This document shows positions 52,135 to 60,915 of a stretch of DNA of 64,000 nucleotides, in pieces (the stretch's first letter is position 1; every line of letters starts with the position of its first letter). The translations under genes were made by a program, and so were the position numbers. Source of the DNA: Paratractidigestivibacter sp963640745 (GTDB lineage Bacteria > Actinomycetota > Coriobacteriia > Coriobacteriales > Atopobiaceae); contig CAVIBB010000001.1 in assembly GCA_963640745.1 (NCBI GenBank), positions 1-64,000 on the forward strand, given 5' to 3'. A model generated the notes under the pieces. The model did no database searches. It was not told the DNA's origin and worked only from the letters and a program-made list of their open reading frames with translations.

Positions 52135-52428
52135 CTAAAGGCGATACATGTAGCGGAAGACTTCCTCGCGCTGCAGGCTGATCTGCACGCCGAGGGACTC
52201 GGAAAGCTCGTCGAGCTTGGCCTTGAGCTCCGCGAACTCGGCGGAAGCGCCAAGGTCGATGAGCATCGTCATAGTAAAGATGCCCTGGAGGATGGTCTGG
52301 GAAATGTCGAGGATGTTGGCCTCGCGGTCGGCGAGCGCACCCGTTACGGAGGCGACGATGCCCGGGCGGTCGCTGCCCAGGACGGTGATGATGGCGCGGT
52401 TGCTGGAAGCGACGTCGTTGGTCGACAT
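52135..52428 (-). CDS. ACT-domain protein (UPF0237 type)
   Basis: A 97-aa protein that is a single ACT ligand-binding domain: AIITVLGSDRPGIVASVTGALADREANILDISQTI is the hallmark first half. The ATG follows GAGGAGGATTC. UPF0237 proteins often stand next to a PFL-like DUF711/UPF0210 gene; here the partner is absent, and citrate synthase follows 83 bp downstream on the same strand. Probably a regulatory amino-acid sensor; target unknown. Confidence 0.9.
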   Translation of the reverse strand: MSTNDVASSNRAIITVLGSDRPGIVASVTGALADREANILDISQTILQGIFTMTMLIDLGASAEFAELKAKLDELSESLGVQISLQREEVFRYMYRL

Positions 52429-52587
52429 GAATCCTCCTCGATTCAAAAAAGACGATTGAAGGCCGATTCTATCGAAGAGATACCCGACACGCGTCCTAAC
52501 AGCGCAGTTAGAGCAAAAACGTAACGCGCGGCAACCTGGCCGTCATTTCCCGCGCACAAAAGTTACGCAGCTGGAGACGCGTTGGCG

Positions 52588-53088
52588 CTAGTTCTCGCTC
52601 GGGTCGATGCCCTTGACGGCCTGGAAGAGGGCCTCGACGTCCTCGACGGTGCAGTCGAGCGCGCAGGAAAGTTCCTGCGCCGAGCGCTCGCGGGCCTGCT
52701 TGAGGATGCGCTCGTAGGCGACCGGGGCTTTCTTGTTGCGGGCCTCGACCTCGGCGATGCGGTGCTTGAAGGTCTTTACCACGCGAACGGCGTCGTAGCA
52801 GGTGCCGTTGCGGATGGTCTGCTTAAAGTGCTGTTCCTCGAGCGAGTTGTTACGCTCGGTGAAGTCGTCGAGCTCGATGGTGGGGTACTGCTCGATGATG
52901 CGGCGAGCTTCGTCTGCTGTGAGGACCGGGCGAAGGCGAGACTCGCTCGCGACGGGGTAACTGATATGCATGGCGTGGCGCTGCCCCATCGGCAGCAACT
53001 TGTAAGCGGCGTCGGGACCTTCGCCCACACCCTCAACTCTACAGACGCCCTGCCCCGGGTGAACGATATACTCGCCGATTTCGTACAT
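52588..53088 (-). CDS. carD: CarD-family RNA polymerase-binding regulator
   Basis: 166 aa. The N-terminal Tudor-like RNA polymerase-interaction domain begins YEIGEYIVHPGQGVCRVEGV and contains LLPMGQRHAMHISYPV. The helical C-terminal half has ERNNSLEEQHFKQTIRNGTC. CarD binds the polymerase beta subunit and stabilises open complexes. The start at 53088 follows AAAGGGG; a longer frame lacks such a site. The 159-bp gap before the ACT gene holds only imperfect GC-rich inverted repeats. Confidence 0.93.
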   Translation of the reverse strand: MYEIGEYIVHPGQGVCRVEGVGEGPDAAYKLLPMGQRHAMHISYPVASESRLRPVLTADEARRIIEQYPTIELDDFTERNNSLEEQHFKQTIRNGTCYDAVRVVKTFKHRIAEVEARNKKAPVAYERILKQARERSAQELSCALDCTVEDVEALFQAVKGIDPSEN

Positions 53089-53330
53089 GCTTTCCCCTTT
53101 CGCCGATTTGCATTGTAGCACGTAAAGGGGCATTTAGCACCGTATAACGATTCGGCATTGCATATAAGGTGCCGTATTAGTAGGGTTACAAGTTTCTCAA
53201 AACGTCAAACCTTTTTGCCGCGAAGGCGCCAAGCGGGCGATCGCCTTCGCGGCGGACGGCGGCGAGCGGAACTGCCGCGCCGGGCGCGCCGCGGGTCGCA
53301 TTGGGGCCGCGCCGGGACCGCGTTTTGGGG

Positions 53331-53459
53331 CATGCCCGAGATATCCCACTTTAAAATTGGATTGGCCGAGTAGACGGGCCCGTTTTCGGCGCGTTTGCCC
53401 AGTTGAGCGAGCGCCGCTACTCAGCAAGTCGAGTTTTAAAGTGGGATATCTCGGGCATG
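53331..53459. repeat. Palindromic element, copy C
   Basis: 129 bp. Perfect 26-bp arms CATGCCCGAGATATCCCACT... and ...AGTGGGATATCTCGGGCATG. Inner motifs GCCGAGTAGAC, GTTTGCCCAGTTGAG and GCTACTCAG match copies A and B. It lies in the 495-bp gap between carD and the cyclophilin gene; the rest of that gap shows only the cyclophilin terminator. Confidence 0.9.
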
Positions 53460-53516
53460 ACGCCCCCGAAGAGCCTCAAGACGCCGAAGAAGGGGGTTTC
53501 AGGGCCAGCGTCGCAC

Positions 53517-53556
53517 AAAAAGGTCCGGGGATACACCGCTTGGCGCATCCCCGGAC
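53517..53556 (-). terminator. Terminator of the cyclophilin gene
   Basis: On the minus strand GTCCGGGGAT pairs perfectly with ATCCCCGGAC around a 14-nt loop and is followed by CTTTTTG. Confidence 0.85.
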
Positions 53557-53583
53557 TCCTTGAATCCCCGCCTCAACCGCAAT

Positions 53584-54291
53584 CTAGTCGACGACCGCGA
53601 CCTTGACGATCTTCGGCTGGTCCGCGGCCGCAACGGTGCCGTTCGAATCCTGGACCGCCGTGTTCTCAGCGACGGCGTCGACGACCTCCATGCCGGAGGT
53701 AACGTTGCCGAAGGCCGCATACTGGCCGTCAAGCGACGTGTTCGTGGCGTGCATGATAAAGAACTGCGAGCTCGCCGAGTCGTAGGCGCTCGAGCGCGCC
53801 ATGCTGATGGTGCCGCGCACGTGGCTGATGGGGTTGCTCACCCCGTTCTGCGTGAACTCGCCCTTGATGCACTGGTCAGAGCCGCCCGTGCCGTTGCCCT
53901 TGGGGTCGCCGCCCTGGATCATGAAGCCCTTGATGACTCGGTGGAAGGTAAGCCCGTCGTAGAACCCCTCGTTGGCAAGGCGACAGAAGTTCGCGACCGT
54001 GATGGGCGCCACGTTGGCGTTGAGCGCGACCTCGATGGTTCCGCAGCCCTCGACCTCGATAGTCGCGTGATGGGTTCCGGAGGCGTACGGGTCGCCGTCC
54101 TCGGGCGTCCAAAGGCCGTCCGCGGACGATTCGGACGAGGAAGACGACGCGTCGGATGCAGCAGCGTCAGACGCGGCGGAGCCGGAGCCCTTATCGCCGC
54201 CGGAAGAAGAACCGCAGCCGGCGAGCGCGAGCGCAGCCGCCCCCGCCGCCCCGGCGAGGAACTCGCGCCGAGTCAGGTCATCGATACCCAT
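53584..54291 (-). CDS. Cyclophilin-type peptidyl-prolyl isomerase, Tat lipoprotein
   Basis: 235 aa. The N terminus LTRREFLAGAAGAAALALAGC combines a twin-arginine motif with a lipobox, Cys26 being the lipid anchor. A low-complexity Ser/Ala linker (27-58) leads to a cyclophilin domain: ANFCRLANEGFYDGLTFHRV, FMIQGGDPKGNG, ARSSAYDSASSQFFI and YAAFGNVTSG. It probably helps fold secreted proteins at the outer membrane face. It ends 9 bp from the aminotransferase stop on the same strand. Confidence 0.93.
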   Translation of the reverse strand: MGIDDLTRREFLAGAAGAAALALAGCGSSSGGDKGSGSAASDAAASDASSSSSESSADGLWTPEDGDPYASGTHHATIEVEGCGTIEVALNANVAPITVANFCRLANEGFYDGLTFHRVIKGFMIQGGDPKGNGTGGSDQCIKGEFTQNGVSNPISHVRGTISMARSSAYDSASSQFFIMHATNTSLDGQYAAFGNVTSGMEVVDAVAENTAVQDSNGTVAAADQPKIVKVAVVD

Positions 54292-54300
54292 ACCGGCCCC

Positions 54301-55461
54301 CTACATTCCCGCCGCGGCGATGGCGGCCACGGCCTCGCGGATCTTCTCGGGCGGCATCACGAGCGCCATGCGGCAGAACCCCTCGCCCGAGGGACCGAAG
54401 CTCGCGCCCGGCGTGACGATGACGCCGGCCTTCTCCATAAGCTCGAGCGCGAAGTCCATGGAATCCATGCGCCCATGCGGCAGGCGGGCCCACACGAACA
54501 TCGAGCCGTGGGCGTTGGGGCGCTCCCAGCCAAGGGCCTCGAGGCCGTCGCACAGGGCGTCGCGGCGCTCCTGATACTGCATGCGCTGCTTCTCGACCTC
54601 GTCGCGCGGCCCTGTGAGCGCGGCGATGGCCACGTCCTGCTCGGGGTAGAACATGCCGAAATCGACCTGGCCGCGGAGCTTCTTTGCGGCGGCGACAATG
54701 TCGGGGCGGCCGACGAGGAAGCTGAGGCGCATGCCTGTGACGTTGAAGCTCTTGGAAAGCGAGAGGAACTCCACGCCGACCTCTGCGGCGCCGGGGTAAG
54801 AAAGGAAGCTGCCGCCCGCAGGGCCGTCGAACACGATGTCGGAATACGCGTTGTCATGGATGACCACGAGGTCGTGCTCGCGCGCGAACTCGATGATGCG
54901 CCCGTAGACCTCAGGCGTGCCCACGGAGCCCACGGGGTTGGCGGGCAGCGAGACGATCATGGCCTTGGCCGCGTCGGCCACCCCCGGGTCGATTCCGTCG
55001 ACGTAGGGCAGGAAATCGTGTTCGGCGGTAAGCGGGTAGTACGCGCACGTCGCGCCGGCGAGCAGCGTCGCGTTCTGGAAAACGGGGTAGCAGGGGTCGG
55101 GCACGAGGACCGTGTCGCCGGGGTCGACGAGCGCCTCGATGGCCCAGAGCATGCCCTCCTGGGTGCCGCGGCAGCTCATGACCTGGTCGCGGCCGATGCC
55201 CGCCACGCCGTAACGGTCCTGGTAATAAGCGCTCACCGCGTCGAGCAGCTCGTCCCTGTCGTGGAGGGAGTACTTCCAGTTCTCGGTGTCGGCGGCGGAA
55301 GCGGCGAGCGCCTCCATGAGGTGCGGCATCGGCTTGAAGTCGGGCGTGCCGACCGAGAGGTCGTAGACGGTGCGGCCGGCGGCCTCGAGGGCGCGGCGCT
55401 TCTCGTTCAAGGCGGCGAACACCTCGGCACCAAAGAGGTCGAGACGCTTTGAGAGTTCCAT
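54301..55461 (-). CDS. Class I/II aminotransferase (DapL/DapC-like)
   Basis: A 386-aa pyridoxal-phosphate aminotransferase. DLSVGTPDFKPMPHLMEAL opens the fold, PDPCYPVFQNATLLAG and SLPANPVGSVG flank the cofactor, and SLSKSFNVTGMR holds the Schiff-base lysine. The closest types by motif are LL-diaminopimelate or N-succinyl-diaminopimelate aminotransferases and alanine-type AspC relatives; substrate not certain. Confidence 0.88.
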   Translation of the reverse strand: MELSKRLDLFGAEVFAALNEKRRALEAAGRTVYDLSVGTPDFKPMPHLMEALAASAADTENWKYSLHDRDELLDAVSAYYQDRYGVAGIGRDQVMSCRGTQEGMLWAIEALVDPGDTVLVPDPCYPVFQNATLLAGATCAYYPLTAEHDFLPYVDGIDPGVADAAKAMIVSLPANPVGSVGTPEVYGRIIEFAREHDLVVIHDNAYSDIVFDGPAGGSFLSYPGAAEVGVEFLSLSKSFNVTGMRLSFLVGRPDIVAAAKKLRGQVDFGMFYPEQDVAIAALTGPRDEVEKQRMQYQERRDALCDGLEALGWERPNAHGSMFVWARLPHGRMDSMDFALELMEKAGVIVTPGASFGPSGEGFCRMALVMPPEKIREAVAAIAAAGM

Positions 55462-55711
55462 GCCGCTCCAATCGTTGTGGCCTTTGCAGACAGTCTTCTA
55501 ACTTTACACCCGAGCGACGCGGGCGGCCCGGAGCCGCGGAGAGAACCGCGGGCCGCTCGGCGAACCGCCCCCGGGCCCAGGGTTTCACCCACTCTTCACC
55601 ACTTGTTCGCAAGTCCCAAAAAAGTTACGTCAATTTTTGTGCCAGACTATGCCCGCTGCCTGCGCAGACGCGAGCCGTCTCCAACGGCTTAAGCTTGTCA
55701 AGACCCCACTT

Positions 55712-55759
55712 TAACAAGATATTGGGTCAACAAACACTTCTAAACACAACAGGTTGTGT
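55712..55759 (+). promoter_or_regulatory. Two NrdR boxes upstream of nrdD
   Basis: ACACAACAGGTTGTGT (55744-55759) is a near-perfect 16-bp inverted repeat and TAACAAGATATTGGGT (55712-55727) a weaker one. Their centres are 32 bp apart, about three helical turns, the usual tandem arrangement of NrdR boxes in front of ribonucleotide reductase genes. The other parts of the 375-bp gap 55462-55836 show nothing further. Confidence 0.75.
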
Positions 55760-55836
55760 CATAGTTGGTGTCGATAAAAACGAGCGAAAACTCGGCGCGC
55801 CCCTGGACGCGCCGCTTTTTTGGAAAAGAGACGGCC

Positions 55837-58059
55837 ATGAAGATCATCAAGCGCAACGGTTCCGAGGTCAACTTTGACGTTCAGAAGATCGTGAACGCCA
55901 TCGCGGCCGCGAACCTCGAGGTCCCCGAGGACGAGCGCCTGAGCGATCGCAGCATCAAGTTCGCGGCCTACAACGTGGCCGACGAGTGCATGAACTCCGG
56001 CCACACCGTAACGGTCGAGGAGGTCCAGGACCTCGTCGAGGACCAGCTCATGGCCCTCGACCACTTCGAGGTCGCCCGCCACTACATCATTTATCGCTAC
56101 GTACAGGCCCAGAAACGTCAGAAGAACACCACCGACGACAAGATCTTGTCCCTCATCGAGTGCAACAACGAGGAAGTCAAGCAGGAGAACTCCAACAAGA
56201 ACCCCACCGTCGTCAGCGTGCAGCGTGACTACATGGCCGGTGAGGTCTCCAAGGACCTGGCCATGCGTGAGCTTCTTCCCGCCGACGTCGTGGCCGCCCA
56301 CCAGGAGGGCGTCATCCACTTCCACGACGCCGACTACTTCGCACAGCACATGCACAACTGCGACCTCATCAACCTCGACGACATGCTGCAAAACGGCACC
56401 GTCATCTCCGGCACGCTCATCGAGCGCCCGCACTCCTTCAGCACGGCGTGCAACATCGCGACGCAGATCATCGCGCAGGTCGCTTCTTGCCAGTACGGCG
56501 GGCAGTCGATCTCGCTCACGCACCTCGCGCCGTTCGTCGACGTCTCGCGCAAGAAGATCCGCCGCCAGGTCTACGCCGAGATGGAGGCCATCGACGCCCA
56601 CCCCGGCGAGGAGGCCATCAACACCATCGTCGAGAAGCGCCTGCGCGAGGAGGTCGCCCGCGGCGTTCAGACCATCCAGTACCAGGTCGTGACCCTCATG
56701 ACCACCAACGGCCAAGCGCCTTTCATCACCGTGTTCATGTACCTCAACGAGGCGCGAAACGCGCAGGAGAAGGCCGACCTCGCGCTCTGCATCGAGGAGA
56801 TGCTGCGCCAGCGTCACCAGGGCGTCAAGAACGAGGCCGGCGTGTGGATCACCCCCGCCTTCCCCAAGCTCATCTACGTACTCGAGGAGGACAACGTCGA
56901 CGAGTCCGGCGAGTACTACTACCTCACCAAGCTCGCCGCAAAGTGCACGGCCAAGCGCATGGTGCCCGACTACATCTCCGAGAAGAAGATGCGCGAGTAC
57001 AAGCTCTCGAAGGGAGAGACCGCCGGCAACGGCGACGTCTTCACCTGCATGGGCTGCCGCAGCTTCCTGACCCCGGACCGCTCGGGCAACGGCTACAACA
57101 ACGTGGCGCGCGCAAAGAACTACGAGCCGGGCAAGCCCAAGTACTACGGCCGCTTTAACCAGGGCGTCGTCACCATCAACCTGCCCGACGTGGCGCTTTC
57201 CGCCGGCCGCGACATGAGCAAGTTCTGGGAGATCTTCGAGGAGCGCCTCGAGCTCTGCCACAAGGCCCTGCGCGCCCGTCACGACCGCCTCTGCGGCACG
57301 CTCTCCGACGCCGCGCCGATCCTTTGGCAGTACGGCGCGCTGGCCCGCCTGCCCAAGGGCGCGCCCATCGACCCGCTGCTCTACGGCGGCTACTCCACCA
57401 TCAGCCTGGGCTACGCCGGCCTCTACGAGTGCGTCAAGGCCATGACCGGCCACAGCCACACCGACCGCGAGGCCACGCCGTTCGCGCTCGCCGTCATGCA
57501 GAAGATGAACGACAAGTGCGAGGAGTGGAAGGCCGCCGAGGACATCGACTACTCCCTCTACGGCACGCCGCTCGAGTCCACCACGTATAAGTTCGCCAAG
57601 TGCCTGCAGAAGCGCTTCGGCGTGGTGCCCGGCATCACCGACAAGGGCTACATCACCAACAGCTACCACGTGCACGTGAGCGAGAAGATCGACGCCTTTA
57701 CCAAGCTCAAGTTCGAGAGCGAGTTCCAGCGTCTCTCCCCCGGCGGGGCCATTTCCTACATCGAGGTGCCCAACATGCAGGACAACCTCGAGGCTGTTCT
57801 CTCCGTGTTGCGCTACATCTACGACAACATCATGTACGCCGAGCTCAACACCAAGAGCGATTATTGCCAGGTATGCGGCTACGACGGCGAGATCCAGATC
57901 GTGGAGGACGACGGCAAGCTCGTGTGGGAGTGTCCGAGCTGCGGCAACCGCGACCAGTCCAAGATGAACGTCGCGCGCCGCACCTGCGGATACATCGGCA
58001 CGCAGTTCTGGAACCAGGGACGCACCGAGGAGATCCGCGACCGCGTGCTTCACCTCTAG
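55837..58059 (+). CDS. nrdD: Anaerobic ribonucleoside-triphosphate reductase
   Basis: 740-aa class III ribonucleotide reductase, which makes dNTPs without oxygen using a glycyl radical. An N-terminal ATP-cone (about 1-95, IIKRNGSEVNFDVQKIVNAI) is followed by the catalytic barrel with CMGCRSFLTP. The Zn site is CQVCG and CPSCG. The radical loop near the C terminus reads RRTCGYIGTQFWNQGR. The ATG at 55837 follows AAAGAGACGG. The activating enzyme NrdG is not next to it. Confidence 0.96.
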   Translation: MKIIKRNGSEVNFDVQKIVNAIAAANLEVPEDERLSDRSIKFAAYNVADECMNSGHTVTVEEVQDLVEDQLMALDHFEVARHYIIYRYVQAQKRQKNTTDDKILSLIECNNEEVKQENSNKNPTVVSVQRDYMAGEVSKDLAMRELLPADVVAAHQEGVIHFHDADYFAQHMHNCDLINLDDMLQNGTVISGTLIERPHSFSTACNIATQIIAQVASCQYGGQSISLTHLAPFVDVSRKKIRRQVYAEMEAIDAHPGEEAINTIVEKRLREEVARGVQTIQYQVVTLMTTNGQAPFITVFMYLNEARNAQEKADLALCIEEMLRQRHQGVKNEAGVWITPAFPKLIYVLEEDNVDESGEYYYLTKLAAKCTAKRMVPDYISEKKMREYKLSKGETAGNGDVFTCMGCRSFLTPDRSGNGYNNVARAKNYEPGKPKYYGRFNQGVVTINLPDVALSAGRDMSKFWEIFEERLELCHKALRARHDRLCGTLSDAAPILWQYGALARLPKGAPIDPLLYGGYSTISLGYAGLYECVKAMTGHSHTDREATPFALAVMQKMNDKCEEWKAAEDIDYSLYGTPLESTTYKFAKCLQKRFGVVPGITDKGYITNSYHVHVSEKIDAFTKLKFESEFQRLSPGGAISYIEVPNMQDNLEAVLSVLRYIYDNIMYAELNTKSDYCQVCGYDGEIQIVEDDGKLVWECPSCGNRDQSKMNVARRTCGYIGTQFWNQGRTEEIRDRVLHL

Positions 58060-58066
58060 CAAGAAG

Positions 58067-58100
58067 GGCCGCAAGCCTGGTGGTTTGCGGCCTCTCTTTT
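58067..58100 (+). terminator. Terminator of nrdD
   Basis: GGCCGCAAGCC and GGTTTGCGGCC (one G-U) with loop TGGT, followed by TCTCTTTT. Confidence 0.85.
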
Positions 58101-58231
58101 GGGTGGCTATATCAATGTTCGAATGATGCGAAGGAGCTGTTCATTCGCATCGTTTCGCGTCTCTCCCCTCCCCTGAAAACGTGGCAAAATGTAGGGTTGC
58201 ACACACGTACACGCGCGTAATGGAGGAACGC

Positions 58232-59902
58232 ATGTCCGAGGCAATCCGCAAGGTCAACGTCATTGGCCACCTCAACCCCGACACCGACAGCATCTGCTCG
58301 GCGATCGCCTACGCCTACCTCAAGAACAAGGTAGAGAACACCACCATCTACGAGGCCCGTCGCGCCGGCTCCGTCAACCGCGAGACCGCCTTCGCGCTCA
58401 AGCACTTCGGCTTCTCCGAGCCCCCGCTGATCACCACCGTGACCCCGCAGATCAAGGACACCGAGGTCCAGAAGCAGGAGGGCATCGACTCCGAGACGAG
58501 CCTCTTCGAGGCCTGGAACGTCATGCGCGAGTCCAAGACCGACACGCTCTCCATCACCGACGGCGACGACAACCTGCTCGGCCTTATTGCCACCAAGGAC
58601 ATCGCCAACGCCAACCTCGACATCTTCGACATCGAGGTCCTCGGCAACTCCAAGACCAAGTTCGCCAACATCGTGAGCACCCTCAACGGCGAGATGATCC
58701 TCGGCGACCCCGAGGCGCGCGTCGAGGCCGGCAGCCTGCGCGTGGGCACCACCCCCGAGATGATGGAGGACACCGTCAAGGCCGGTGACCTCGTCCTCGT
58801 GACCAACCGCTACGAGACCCAGCAGTTCGCCGTGGGCGCCGAGGCCAGCTGCATCGTCGTCTGCTGCGGCGCCTCCGTGTCCAACCAGGTCAAGGAGTCG
58901 GCCGAGCGTCACGGCTGCACCATCATCGCCACCCCTTACGACACCTACGCCGCCGCGCGCCTGATCTGCATGTCCATCCCCGTGCGCGCCAAGATGATCT
59001 CCGAGAAGTCGACCATCAAGTTCAGCGTGAACACCTCCGTCGACGACGCCAAGAAGACCATCGCCAGCTCGCGTCACCGCTTCTTCCCCGTCATCGACGA
59101 GGACGGCAAGTACGTGGGCCTCGTCAACACCGCGAGCCTCCTCTCCGCAAAGAAGAAGCACGTCATCCTCGTTGACCACAACGAGAAGAGCCAGGCGGTT
59201 GACGGCCTTGAGCAGGCCGAGATCATGGAGATCATCGACCACCACCGCATCGGTTCCATCGAGACCGAGGCCCCCGCGCTCTTCCGCAACATGCCCGTGG
59301 GCTGCACGAGCACCATCATCTACCAGATGTTCCAGGAGAACGGCCTCGAGATCCCCAAGGACATCGCCGGCCTCATGCTCTCCGCCATCATGTCCGACAC
59401 CCTCGCGTTCCGCTCCCCCACCTGCACCTCGATGGACGTCAACGCCGGCGAGGCCCTCGCGAAGATCTGCGGCGAAGACATCCCGACCTACTCCGACGCC
59501 ATGTTCGAGGCCGGCGCCGACCTCACCGGCCGCTCCGCCGATGAGGTCTTCCACCAGGACTTCAAGGTCTTCTCCCGCGGCAACGTCAAGTTCGGCGTGG
59601 GCCAGGGCTCCTTCATGACCGACAACTCCCGTAAGGCCGCCGAGAAGCTCGTCGGTCCCTACCTCGAGGAGGCCGCCAAGAACGAGGAACTCCCGATGGT
59701 GTTCTACATGTTCACCGACGTGAAGACCTCCACGACCGAGCTGCTCTACTTCGGCGAGGGCGCCGAGGACGTCATCAAGCGCGCCTGGGGCGCCGACGTG
59801 GTCGACGGCATCGCGGTCCTGCCGGGCGTCGTCTCCCGCAAGAAGCAGATGGTGCCGCCGCTGATGGCCACCTTCCAGAAGATCCAGGAGGAGCAGGACT
59901 AA
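58232..59902 (+). CDS. ppaC: Manganese-dependent inorganic pyrophosphatase with CBS-DRTGG regulatory insert
   Basis: A 556-aa family II pyrophosphatase that hydrolyses PPi to phosphate. The DHH domain begins VIGHLNPDTDSICSAIAYAY and includes EIIDHHRIG; the DHHA2 domain lies at the C terminus and ends with RKKQMVPPL. Between residues about 60 and 310 a CBS-DRTGG-CBS insert allows control by adenine nucleotides. The ATG at 58232 has GGAGGAACGC in front. Confidence 0.95.
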   Translation: MSEAIRKVNVIGHLNPDTDSICSAIAYAYLKNKVENTTIYEARRAGSVNRETAFALKHFGFSEPPLITTVTPQIKDTEVQKQEGIDSETSLFEAWNVMRESKTDTLSITDGDDNLLGLIATKDIANANLDIFDIEVLGNSKTKFANIVSTLNGEMILGDPEARVEAGSLRVGTTPEMMEDTVKAGDLVLVTNRYETQQFAVGAEASCIVVCCGASVSNQVKESAERHGCTIIATPYDTYAAARLICMSIPVRAKMISEKSTIKFSVNTSVDDAKKTIASSRHRFFPVIDEDGKYVGLVNTASLLSAKKKHVILVDHNEKSQAVDGLEQAEIMEIIDHHRIGSIETEAPALFRNMPVGCTSTIIYQMFQENGLEIPKDIAGLMLSAIMSDTLAFRSPTCTSMDVNAGEALAKICGEDIPTYSDAMFEAGADLTGRSADEVFHQDFKVFSRGNVKFGVGQGSFMTDNSRKAAEKLVGPYLEEAAKNEELPMVFYMFTDVKTSTTELLYFGEGAEDVIKRAWGADVVDGIAVLPGVVSRKKQMVPPLMATFQKIQEEQD

Positions 59903-60062
59903 CTCCTGCCCTTCCAAGCTTTTGGGGAACGGGTCTTCTCCGTGCTCAAACAGTCCTGTTCGCACGGGCGAGACATTAAGTCTCGTCCGGCTCATGCGGA
60001 ACTGCGCGCGGAGAAGGCCCGTTTCCCTTGTCACGGCCGAATCCCTACAAAGAGAGAAGCAC

Positions 60063-60902
60063 ATGCACGGATTGCATGCCAGGTTGCCGAAGAACTTCGT
60101 GCTCGAAGAGCGGATCGAGAGGTACCGCGACTATATCGAGGCCGACCCGTACTCATGGGCGGGCCGCTGGGCCGAGGCATGCGCGCCGACGGGTGCCGAG
60201 GCCTTCCGCGAGGTGAGACTCGACCTCGGGTGCGGAAAGGGCTCCTTTACCGTGGAGGCGGCGCGGCGCGAGCCCGACGTGCTCTTTATCGGCATGGACT
60301 CCGAGCCCATCTGCATCGCCTACGCGGCGCAGCGCGGCTTCGAGTCGGGGCTGCCCAACGTCGTCTTCGTGCCCGGCACGGGCATGCGCATCGGCGAGAT
60401 GTTCTCCCCTGGTGAGCTGGGCGTTATTTACCTGAACTTCCCCACGCCGTTCCCTCGAAAGAAAGACTCGAAGGGCCGGCTCGTCAACCTCGAGCGACTT
60501 ATGGACTACCGTGGCGTCCTACGTGACGGCGGCGAGGTGCGCCTGCGGACCGACTCGCAGCCGCTCTTCGACTTCGCGCTCACGCAGGTCCCTCTTGCCG
60601 GCTACGAGCTCACGTGGCAAAGCCGCGACGCCCGCGCGGAGCGTCCCGACGACCCCATGAGCGAGTACGAGGAGCGGCTCGGCTCCCAAGGCGCGCTGGT
60701 CAACAGCTATATCGCCGTTCCGGGGCCCGCGCCCGAAAACCCCGTCCAGACCGCGGAGATGAGCCTCGCCGCCTACATCCCCGACGACCTCTCGAGCTTC
60801 GACGGCTACGCGCCCCACGGCATGCAGGGCACCATCGAGAACCTGCGCCGCCGCGCCCAGAAGAACAACGGCGACTGGAGCCGCGGCATCACGCTTTCGT
60901 AA
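60063..60902 (+). CDS. trmB: TrmB-like tRNA (guanine-N7) methyltransferase
   Basis: 279 aa. The S-adenosylmethionine motif is LDLGCGKGSFTVEAA, then VLFIGMDSE. The family motif usually written FPDPW-K-K reads NFPTPFPRKKDSKGRLVN, so the conserved Asp is Thr. SEYEERLGSQGALVNSY matches the TrmB C-terminal SAM and tRNA-binding segment (TEYE in E. coli). The protein is about 50 residues longer than typical TrmB at its C terminus. It should methylate G46 of tRNA, but the altered motif leaves room for a paralogue with another role. Confidence 0.8.
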   Translation: MHGLHARLPKNFVLEERIERYRDYIEADPYSWAGRWAEACAPTGAEAFREVRLDLGCGKGSFTVEAARREPDVLFIGMDSEPICIAYAAQRGFESGLPNVVFVPGTGMRIGEMFSPGELGVIYLNFPTPFPRKKDSKGRLVNLERLMDYRGVLRDGGEVRLRTDSQPLFDFALTQVPLAGYELTWQSRDARAERPDDPMSEYEERLGSQGALVNSYIAVPGPAPENPVQTAEMSLAAYIPDDLSSFDGYAPHGMQGTIENLRRRAQKNNGDWSRGITLS

Positions 60903-60915
60903 GCGGGTCGCACGC

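Noticed and set aside
59970..59990. Terminator after ppaC at CGAGACATTAAGTCTCG
   Set aside because: The 6-bp stem is short and is not followed by a U-run.
58112..60064. A 650-codon frame opposite ppaC
   Set aside because: Antisense to a fully conserved pyrophosphatase; shadow composition.
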